A stretch of 64,000 nucleotides of DNA from positions 1,426,128-1,490,127 of the forward strand of contig CM055107.1 in the NCBI GenBank assembly GCA_029204225.1. Reading direction: 5' to 3'. Below the pieces are notes generated by a model. It saw nothing but the letters and a program-made list of their open reading frames with translations, was not told the DNA's origin and did no database searches. Positions within the stretch are counted from its first letter, which is position 1. Every line of letters starts with the position of its first letter. A program made the translations under genes and the position numbers. Shown piece after piece: positions 36,181 through 47,000 of this stretch. The DNA comes from Diphasiastrum complanatum. Its lineage: Eukaryota > Streptophyta > Lycopodiopsida > Lycopodiales > Lycopodiaceae.

Positions 36181-36462
36181 AAAGATTGCTGTAGATATCT
36201 TGTAGGATATCAATCCTAGAATCTTCATCGGAAAACTTCTTCTGGTTATTCGAGTTTTTGTAACCAGCGTTATCACGCTCGATGATTGTAAGCTGAAGTT
36301 ATCACTTCAAGCATTGTACTCACTGTTTGATATTTATCAGAGTACAAATTTTATGCCCCACTACTGTATTGTTTCATTGAGCATTGTTGGACAGGCATAG
36401 GGTCTGATCCTTAAGCTCTATATTCCAAAATCCAAAAATTCAGATCCAAAAAAGAGAGTAAT

Positions 36463-37648
36463 ATGCAGGCAGGATCGAATTTTGACTCAGGATCGAATTT
36501 TGGCTCAGGGTCGAATTCTAGCTCATGGTCAAATTCGAACTCTTCATCTTTCCAACCAAAGCAGAAACTATTCTGTAGATACTGCAAGAGAACTAGACAT
36601 AAGATCAAGGACTTCAGAACTTTGAAATTCAACAATGAGAGGAAGAAGCAGTCCCAACAACAAGCACATAGTGCTTCAACCAGTTTTTTAATCTAGCAAC
36701 AAGAGGAAGATGAAGCAGCCTTTATGACCAAAATCGAAAAACAACAGGATATTGATTTTTGGTATCTCGATTCTGGAGCAACTCAACCCTTGACTCACCA
36801 TCAAGACTGGTTCAAAGATTATAAAACTTTCACCCACTCTCGGGTTGTGCAACTTGGAAACAACTCATCACATTCGATTCAAGGTGAAGGAATAGTTAGA
36901 ATCAAATTTCAGAAAGGTGAAGAAGTCAAGTTGTTGTCCAACATTCTCCATGTTCCAAATCTGACCAAGAATCTGCTCTCAGTTAGCATAATCAGAGATT
37001 CAAGTCGGAGGGTCAAATTCGATACAACCAACAGTTTTAGCTTTCCGGAGAAGAAGTGGCAATCTCTACAAACTCAGCCATTGTTATTCTTCCAACAATC
37101 AAGCTCTTCACACCTCAACTTCCGAATCATCTGATATGCTTTGGCATTTCAGATTAGGCCATTTGAACTTCAATAGTATTCAACAAATGTTGACTCATAA
37201 ACTAGTACAAGATCTGTCTTTTGTCAACAAGCCAACTTCTCCATGTGAAAGTTGTATAATCAGCAAGCATGCTAGAAGTCCTTTCATTTCTGACTCAGTT
37301 CATACTTCCAAAGGCCTGCTAGATCTTGTACATAGTGACATCTATGGCCCGATGCAGACTGCTTCCAAAGGGAGAGCTCTATACCTCCTAACCTTCATCA
37401 ATGACTTCTCTCGAAGGACTGCAACCTGTTTTCTGAAGAACAAATCAGAGGCATTCAAGTTCTTCATGAAATTCAAGGCGTCTGCAGAAAATCAAACCCA
37501 GAGGAAGATCAAAGCTCTACACACAGATGGAGGGAGAAAATTTATCTCCATTGAATTTAAGGAGTCCTGCAAGGCCAATGGAATTCACAACGAGCTACTC
37601 ACCTCTGTAGGAAAAATAGTAATTATTCTTCCACAGAGAACACGATGA
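36463..37648 (+). pseudogene. Ty1/copia gag-protease-integrase fragment, plus strand
   Basis: Domains in order are a gag zinc knuckle (CRYCKRTRHKIKDF, last Cys changed to Phe) near 36575, then the protease WYLDSGATQPLTHHQDWF with intact DSGAT near 36765. GAG-pre-integrase LWHFRLGHLNFNSIQQML with CESCIISKH follows near 37139-37270. The integrase core has LVHSDIYGPM (first Asp) and IKALHTDGGRKF (second Asp) up to about 37540. A stop near 36690 and a frame change near 37135 inactivate it; the catalytic Glu and everything after are lost. A run of FDSGSNFGSGSNSSS-like repeats precedes the knuckle. Confidence 0.85.
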
Positions 37649-38049
37649 AAGTTTGAATAAATCAAACTAATATTAGTGTCTTCAATCGGGTCTATATCTG
37701 ATCTATATACTAATAAAACGATATTAGCTCTGATTGAATATGCGTGCGGAGATTATATGCGGAATTAAGAGACAACTTAAGACAATTTTTAGACAATAAA
37801 AAACTATTGATCAAACACAAATTTTTATAACTCTGAATCTGAATTATCAATATACATCTCTTGTTGTCTTATCTCGTTGTTGTGTCTCTGATTGAGTGAG
37901 TTTGAGAATCTCTTCAGTTTGAGTGTCTGAGAGTTGGTTATAACGAGTAGTGCATATGTATTTAAATTGCCACAGGACAGGTCTTTTGGCCTTTTATTTA
38001 CAGGTCTTTTGGTCTTTTATTTCTGTAATAGTAGATATCTAACCGTTTA

Positions 38050-38345
38050 TGATATTTGCAAATTATTCGCAACAATCCATCTCTTCATTATAGCTTCGTG
38101 TTTTGTGAATTATTTGCGACACTTGTCTCTTTGCGACATTTTTATCTTTCGCGAATTGTTCGCGATAGATGACAACTTTGAGCTTGAAGAAGAAATTCAG
38201 AATATTTCGTGAACTGTTCGCGAGAGTTTCATGACAGGTGAGGTTGAAGAATAATTCAAAAGTTTTTGCAAATTGTTCGCGACATCTGAGGTTTGAAAAA
38301 GAGATAGAATATTTCACGACAAGATTCTATTCGCGAATCTTTCGA
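38050..38345. repeat. Cluster of TTCGCGA / GCGAATTGTTCGCGA motifs
   Basis: Six related words occur within 300 bp: GCAAATTATTCGCAAC (38058), GTGAATTATTTGCGAC (38105), GCGAATTGTTCGCGAT (38153), GTGAACTGTTCGCGAG (38208), GCAAATTGTTCGCGAC (38268) and TATTCGCGAATC (38327). Spacing is about 48-60 bp. Each is an imperfect palindrome around TTCGCGAA. The stretch lies between copia and gypsy sequences and may be an LTR enhancer array. Confidence 0.6.
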
Positions 38346-38479
38346 GCTTCAACAAGAAAAACCACGAGCTTCTACAAGAAATTGTTTCACGCGCGTTCGT
38401 TTCTTTCTCATACTTTGTCAAGTAAACTACGCGCTTTGTTAGTAGAATCGAGATCTGTCTGATCAGGTGTTCTACAATT

Positions 38480-39090
38480 CTATGGCAACCTTCCTAGAAC
38501 TATTGTTGGTTGTATTGTGATCAGATTCAAAGGTGCACTCGCTCCAGTTCTCAATGGACAATTCTTGTAACAGTGTCCATACCTGCATTTTCGACAGAAG
38601 GGTGTAAATATGCCCTTATGAGGACATTCTACAATTCTGAGTCCTTCGTCGCACCAGTAGCAGTCGTAGATTCTTCCACCTTGACATTGAGGTTGGGCAG
38701 CGCACGTCGCAAAATATTCGTTTATAGCCGGATCAACATATGGCTCATCCGAACCATACCACTGTTGTTGCTCAGGTTGAGTTGGTATCTCATGCTTTGC
38801 TGCTGATTTACATGGGCCACTTGATTGTTAGTTGGCCCTGGTGGTGCAGGTAAAGTCGTGTACTGCCAATTCATTGGCATTCCAAACCACGATGTTGCAT
38901 TCGGTGCCCCTTGGTGGTACGAATAAGAGATCTGGTATTGATTCCTCTTTTGCTATATAATCTTGGGACAGAACGTTGTCTTGTGTGATGATGCGTTGCA
39001 CAAGTGGCAATACCGTTGTCAGTTTGAGATTATGTTTCAAAACTAGACACTCATTGGCGGTATAGTTTTGGGTACAGATCAAACACCATA
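38480..39090 (-). pseudogene. Ty3/gypsy gag zinc-knuckle region, minus strand
   Basis: The minus strand reads MICTQNYTANECLVLKHNLK, a Gln-rich linker, and then FCRKCRYGHCYKNC, a shortened CCHC knuckle, near 38570. With 34430-35783 it forms one minus-strand gypsy element in the order gag, protease/RT, split by the sequence at 35784-38460. Stops are present. Confidence 0.55.
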
Positions 39091-40808
39091 CATTATACTA
39101 CAGCTAGTTTGGCTCTGGCGCACTTGAAGCTGATGCTACAACACCTTTTAAAACCTTCAAACTGGGCCGTTAATGTCTCCATATATTGTTTGTATAGTTT
39201 CATCATTTGTTCCATCAGTAGATCTATTGATATATTGGAAGCGTTGGAGGTTGATGCTACCGAGGGAGTCGGATGATGGGTCCTAATCTCAGATTCATTC
39301 GTTGGGGGAGTCCAGGATTGTCAAATCTTGATGGATATGTGAAAAAAATCTGGATTTGTGAAGATCTAATCAGTTCCAATGGCTATCAATGTGATTTTAG
39401 TCTCTTTTTGGTGGTTTTTCCTTGATTTCTCTTTGCTCCTTGCTCTGATTAGTTTGATATTTTCACAGTAGATAGATTTGAGGCAGATCTTGTTGTTGAT
39501 CCTATCTGCGAGATTTGTTCATGCGGGGGTTGGTTGTGTGACAGTTCTTTCTACTATTTTGCAGACAAAAACTCTGATTTCTCAAGACTACTGGGAAGTA
39601 ACTCTCGCAGACTTTTTTAGAGCTAGGGCAATTGGTTTTGGGCTTTTATGTTCAAAAGATTCTTAATTTTTTGGCCATATGCTATGTAGTGAATCTTTGT
39701 GGGATCATAAATTCTTTTGTACAAACTTATAATCCTGTGGATCTACAAAGTGTTCCTTGGACTGAGTTTATATGCATGCGTAAGCTAGTTGGTAAAACAT
39801 AGGCATATTGATGAGAATTGTATAGAGACAATTTCTTGCTAGGTAATAGTAATATCTCAATGAGAATTGCTTATTGACCTAGGTGGGATTAGAATCAGAT
39901 TGAATGTGGTATTTTGGATCCACACCTAAACATTCAAATATTTTCTAAACCTGTTACAGCTAACCGAATTAGGAGCATTACTTCTGTGTTAGTTGTTTGA
40001 ATCAACAATATAACCATATGTGTGGATATTGTCTTTGAAATGTATTGCTTATAAAGTCAACCTTTATGAGGCATTTTTTTGGACTCATTTAGAGGGTTTT
40101 TGTGCATAGGGTACACGGGAACTTTTGGTTTTAATCTTTCTCGATTGGAAAAGGATGGAATGCTATCTCGGAAACTCAGGTGAAGTTGGATAGTGATGTA
40201 AGCCAAAAGTCAGAACTTCTCGTAAAGAAGTTCCGATTATTCCTCCATTTTTCAAGTCCTCTAACATGCATTCACAGGCCCTTGGAAGATACACGTGATT
40301 AGCTTCAAATGTTTCACAAGCTCACTAGCAATTGGAGAAGGTTAAGATATACAAGTGTTCCTTTTTCCTCTTACATGTCGCTTGAGGTGGCTGACTGGAG
40401 TAGGAAAATAAAATGATCATAACTCTTAAACCAAAGTACAAAACTCGGGCTACCATGGTGCTCCCCTTTAGCTGCAGCAGGTGCATCCTAAAAGAGAGCA
40501 GAAGGATCTTATTTTTTTACATTTGTGCCTTGAGACATTCATAAGTTGAAAAGCTAATCCATTCCTGTTCTACAAGGACAACTCGTCCACCTCGTGCTTC
40601 TGCAGAACTGTTGAAAGACCTGTACAAAGGCTCTAGACCAAAAAGGTAATTCAAAAATTTTAACCTCACCTTAGCTCAAAAGTGGATCAGTTTGAATGTT
40701 AGGACATGCTACATATACAGTCCTGCATGGACATAGATGAGAAAAGAAGTAAAAATCAAGTGGTTTGGGAGGCACCCAAATCCTGGAGAGAATTTCAAAC
40801 ACTCCTCA
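39091..40808. other. Spacer and MEX1 3' flank
   Basis: 39091-39480 may still be gypsy leader on the minus strand; no motif was seen. 39500-40808 is AT-rich and shows no gene. The first few hundred bases below 40809 should contain the MEX1 3' untranslated region on the minus strand; an AATAAA signal was not assigned with confidence. Confidence 0.35.
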
Positions 40809-40967
40809 TTATGTCCGACGACTGCCAAAAAATAAGTCAACAAGTGGGTTGGCTGGTGAAGGCAATGAATATGCTTTTGAATCCATCACCAGCATACCAC
40901 CTGCAGGAAAATACACCAAATATCATTTTTCTCTCTTTCTTCAAAATTTGTGGAGCAACTGCTTTAT

Positions 40968-41030
<63 letters not shown>

Positions 41031-44000
41031 CCAACCAAAGTGCCAAGGCAAAGCTGACTCCTAAGAAAATGGAAGAGCTGATGCAGTTGTAGCTGGAATG
41101 TCAAGATCAAAAGAACTTTTTTGTCATTGCTGACTTCAAAATTTGCATTCCATTGTCATAACCAGCATCATACTGTATGCAACAACAATTCCAACTGATG
41201 GTGGGCCTTTTATACAAGAAGACAAGGGACTTACATGTACATAGTTAGCAAAATTCCCCATCCTTGCAGAAGGGCACCCCAAGAGGAGCCTGTGAACCTG
41301 ATCAGATAGGAGGCAGTAAGCATACATATAGTCTTCACTCTATATGTTCAAGTTTCTTAGGACAGAAAAAAGAAGCAATGGACAGACATTTACACTTCAC
41401 AAGGACATCTTACCACATGACATCTCGAGTGAAAAGAGCGCGAGGAAGGAGGAGACTATTGCCTATCATTGCCAATAAGATGGTGAAGACAGAAAGCCCC
41501 TGGATGTTTGAAGGCTTCACAATGTTTGTCCACTGCATTTAGACAGAAGACTCATCGAAACAATTTTGCAAGAACAGTTGATAAAGAACTTGAAAACTGA
41601 GACAAATGTGAGTGAATACTTGCAGTGAATTGCCATGAAACCTGCAGATGAGTAGTGAGCTACAGTTGGCATAACACTTTGAGCTTACCATCTGTGCAAC
41701 AGGACCCCACATGAAAAGAAGAGTAGCTGACCAGGCAGCGAGGCCACCCATAAAGCTCTCCATTTGTTTTGGTAGCCTCTTCATCCGATCCTGAACATAG
41801 TAATCCTCGCAATATAAAAGTTCTTGAGAGTGTCTTGCCCAGACCAAAACTTAAAAAGAAGCAAGCATCTATCATCAACTCCTGAAGAGATGTAAAATTT
41901 ATTTCTTGTAACTCAATCTTCTGATTTTGGGTACAATGTGACAGTTTACTCCTATTTGATCTTGATGAGAAAGTTCAAAAGTATCTATAAACTAACTAAG
42001 CTAGCAAACTACAGTACTCACAAAAGGCTGCCTCTAAATGGACTCAAAATGGCAACCTGCCAAGTGACTTTCACAAAAGATTAGTACAACACTAGGAAAC
42101 TGAAAAGGTGACAGCAAAAGTTCTATATTGATTCTCTGCTATATCTCTATTTTCAAAAGCTCTTGGCCCTCAATAAAGACTTAACACAAACTCCTAGAAA
42201 GAAACGGATGATTCAAACTTCTTATTTTCAGTCAGGCCCCAGATTCCAGTAAATTAGATTCAAAAACAGTAATACGAACTCTCAGATCAGGAAAGCTGTT
42301 AGTAGCAGAATATCAATAATAATAAGAATTTAAACAGTCCGCTTGATGCTAATGAGGATTGAGTGTATTGTGCCCAATAAACAGATTGAAGTCAAAGATA
42401 GTCTAGCTTAATTCATGGCCTCTGCACAAGTACTTTAAGTATTTTCAAAGACATAAAGTGCGCAATGTTTGCTACTTTCGTAGCCCATTTAAGCTTTTTC
42501 GAGTAACATTATTGCTGCAAACATTACTATAAAATTGCTAACGATCGTATTTTGTGCGACACACAATCTTAGCTCTCTGTTACTACCACGACATTTAAAC
42601 TGATTGTATCAGTAATAAACATAACTTCAATAATCATTACATAAAGAAATGGGCAAGGCATAAACTACTCCTTGATTCTACATCCTCAAGCTACAAAAAG
42701 CATTTATAAGCCCAAATCATTAAAAGAATCCACAAAAACTGTAGGAACCTTGTCAATGGAAAAAAATTCACAAAACCCATAGAACATACCCCCGGGAGAA
42801 TTTTTTGTAAAAATATTTATAGAATTCTTACTCACATGAATTGACTTGTGATCAGAACTCACCAGCAAAACTAGAACAGAGGCTGTTACCAAAGCAATCA
42901 TCCCTGGAAGAAGGCTAGGAGGCAAGTAGGGATCAAATGTCGACCACATCACCTGAAATCAGAGTGAATCTGGTTAGTGGCATAATTAGCGAATCATCTT
43001 GTATAGTCTGCTTATTTTAAGATCAGAACTGCTCTAACAGTTCTACCAGCAACGAGGTTGTAGAACTAAAACCCATCTTGCATGCACACATAGATGATGT
43101 GACAATTCTTTGGACCATTATCATACATGCCCAGGATCCTACTCAAACAATTCAATCTTTTGATTGGATTGAACTAAACAAGGACAGTATGGAATGGATC
43201 AGTATTTTCACTCACACCTGTGGAAGTACAGAAACGCCACCAATAGTTATAGCATCTTGCCACAGCCTCCAAAGGCCAATGCTGAGAAGGTTGTTATAAT
43301 TTAGAAAATTTAGAATGTACCCAAATGCTACTGCAATGGCAGTAGCAATAAAGACAGGAACTGGCATTGCCCCACCAATTGCGAGTTGCACTTGGACCAG
43401 AAAAGTTGATAGAACACCTACTGCCTGAACTATCATGGCACCTTTCTCTTTCTTTCCAGCAAAATAAGATAACAGTGACAAATTTCCCAGAAGTCCTGTC
43501 AGAAGGCCCTGCAGCAAAAAACGCATCAAGAATTACTTTATCACTCAAAACGGACCTGAATTTTGATTTCGACATAAATAACTGGAAAACATCTCAAGAG
43601 GAGGCCGTGAACAAACCATTTATATAATGCTTCAAAGTCCTATTCCAAGTGCGAAGACCATCATTGCAAATTCTGTAGCTGTCATCATCTATTAACCAAC
43701 TTTGTTTTAGGCTGTGGTTCCACAAAATCATGCTGGATAAACAAGTTACATAAAGAGATGTTTAAGATGTCACTTTCATTTATGCTTCTTAGATCTGCAA
43801 AAATCCCAAGGCCAACTTTATTTTAGGCTATTTCTCCAACAAATCATGCCGGAATGCAGATTTTTGATTTTATGAAAATTAAGGTCTAAGATTCGTTTTA
43901 TCAAAGTTAAATTTTAGATACCAAGAGCATGGCTCCAGAAGGTAGTTCTATCTCTTTTTATCACGTTATATGACAATCACTATGTTTTCATGTCCTGACA

Positions 44001-47000
44001 AAAGTAACAGAGGTGGGGTATCAGTGACAAACTTGAGGACTCATAGCAAGGGAGATCAGAGCTAGTCCGGAAGCAGATACTGCCTGAATTCTCTATGAAC
44101 TGAGACAGGTGATACACAACTCTATTCAGTCCAAATGGAGAGGAAGGTAGGGGCCCTTGTATCTTAACAGCACCGGTGGGATTGAAGTCCCTATCTGCTC
44201 AGGTTCTTACAACTGTCTATTGTTACACATATGGATTAGCATGTAGGGACATGTGTCAATCTCTACATATGGCAGATATCAATAGGGGCAGATAAAAATT
44301 CAGCACTGGCAATAAGATCTAGCAGGCTGGGTCAAGAATATTGTTGCACAGATGGATGCAATCAAATTTCCATGTCACTGTATTCTAGTTGGCCTACCCA
44401 ACTACATCTTGCAATCAAGTATGCCTGCAGCATTTTGTAAGCCTGAGACTCTTGATACGTAGTCCATAGAGACACCCTTACTCCACTGATTTCAATTACA
44501 GTTTAGTTAGTATTAAACTCAAAAATGAAAAAAATTGGCCATTACTCCTTTTTCCACCAAAAAAAAAAAAAAAAAAAAAATTGCGATCCGGGTCGCGGAT
44601 CGCTGACGTTCCGGATCGCACGATCCGAAACGTGTTTGCAGCGGATCGCGATCCACTGCAACTCAGGTTTTGATGGAGCTACCTCAAGGCACAAAGACTA
44701 CAGGATACAAATAAATTTATAGGACCAAGTTTAATGTAAATGGGGCAATTGAAAAGTACAAAGCAATGCTTGTTCCCAAAGGGTATGTGCAAGAAGAAGA
44801 CATAGATTACAAAGACAAAATCACATTTGTGGCGAAAATGAATACTCTAAGGATGGTACTAGTTTGAGTTGCTTAATGGATATCAAGATTGCATTCGTGA
44901 ATGGTTATTTAGAAGATGTACATATATGGAGCAGCCACAAGATTTCCTCTTATTGAAACTAATGAGATCAAACCACTAAGGAAAATGAAGAGAACATCTA
45001 GTGTGCAAGCTTAAGAAAGTATCGTATGGACTAAACAAGTTCCAAGAGCCCGGTATAGTACAATCATTGAATACTTCAAAGGCTAAAGCTGAGAAAAGAG
45101 AATCTAGTAAGAATCTTCATGTCAAAAAGGACAAGGAAGATATTGTGCTATATATTGATGATCTAGTCAATATTCTCACAAAGGGAGTCTTATCAACCAA
45201 ATTAAAGAGGAGCTATTAAAAGAATTCAATATGAAAGATCCAATGTTCCTACTTATTGTCTTGGTATTGAAGTATGGAAGAATAAGAATGGTTATTCATC
45301 TTGTAGTCAAAATAGTCACAAGAAGTATTATAGAAATTCAATATGCAAGATAGCAAGCTTGTAGCACACCGATCGAAATAGATGCAAAACTTTTCAAGGA
45401 AGATGATACACAACGAGGTGAATGGAACTGCATATTGACATCATGTTGGAAGCTTGCCAGTTGAGCTTGTGATCCAATTTATGAGAAGAGCTTTGGAGAC
45501 ACATTCGAAACAATTCATAAGTAGACCTTTGGAGACACACCTAGCAATATTCTGTTCAAGAAAAGGTGCAAAAGAGAGATCGAGTTAGTCTACTGCAACA
45601 CGAATAGCTAGATAGTTGACGTCTTCACTAGACCACTTAGTAAAGAGAAATTTAAAAGTCACAAAATTTTTACGAGTTTCATAAAAACAAAGTTGAAATA
45701 AGGAGGGTTGTCAAAATGTAATGGCTATTATGTACACCATTGTATGTACTTCATGTGCTATTTATGGTATGAATACGTTATTGTAATCGAGGTGCTAGTG
45801 TATTTCCTAGCCTTGCTAGTTGCTTCCTGTGGACCCACTCTAGAAACTCATGAAACTTTCAAGTGATTAATGAGTCATTATTACATTGTACATGTGTGTG
45901 GCACATGGATCTGCTAATCCCAGAAGCTTTGTATTCAAGCCCAAGCATGCTTAACTCCGGAGTTTTGATGGGATTACTTCAAAGTATGGTGATCTATGAA
46001 AATTAGTGAATTGAGCACCACATGAGTAAATTTTTGCTCAAAAGGCCTCCAATTGATTACCTTGGAACAGCAGAACACCTATAGGGCATGCTACTTGCAG
46101 CCATTTCCAAAGTGAATGGTGTTCTTGGATTAACTAATTGCAACACATGTCCAATGGCACAAGTATCAACGTGTCTGCGAGTTGTTACTTCAGGAACCAC
46201 ATGGCCAAATGTTAAGACTAAATGTTTATCACTAAATGACAGGTCTGCCCGAACCATATGGCCTGAACGAAAATAATAGTACCCAAATTCCGACTTAAGG
46301 GATGAGAACATGGACTTGTAGCCCTAAGAGTTGCACATGTGATGCGTGAAACTATCCATTTAGTTAAAGAGATCCCCTTTGCAAGTTTACAAGCTGAAAG
46401 TCCGATTTGCCTGCTGATTTGAAGGGCCTATTTTGGACATGCACAAAGCAAACTGAAGCTTGTAGAAGGCTAACCATCATTGGTAGATCTTGTATAAAGA
46501 AAGGCTCTCTACGTATACTTCTTTTGGAATAGCTGAAACCATCTACTGATGTCCAAATTTCTGAAACCATATGAAAATGCAGCCAATTTTCTTAAACCAT
46601 CTACTGATGTCCAGATTTCTAATCAATGTAGCCTGCAGCCATCTGAAACCAAGCAACAGATCTGCATAACAATTGCTTTTTTGATATCCTTTCACATGAT
46701 ACCCATATTGGCAACTATACAAAAAAAAAAAAAAAAAATTGCGTTCCGGGAAACCCTAATGGGAAATCCCGGAACGCGATTCTGGATCGCGTTCCGGAAC
46801 GCGGACTGCAACCTTGATCAAAACCCAACTCTTGTTTTTAATAATACAGTCGTACTCCTTGTGCATTGCTTTTCTCCACACTTCCTCTTTTTAGCTTCTT
46901 CAACCGGTTGGAGTTTTGCGTATCCAAGACCATACTCACAAGAGCATAGTTTGTCATATCTCCCAAGTTCCTTCTTTTGCCGACTTGAGCATCTTGCTCC

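Noticed and set aside
38050-38345. CRISPR-like array
   Set aside because: The spaced words are short, diverged palindromes in plant DNA between retroelements; no uniform repeat and no cas genes.
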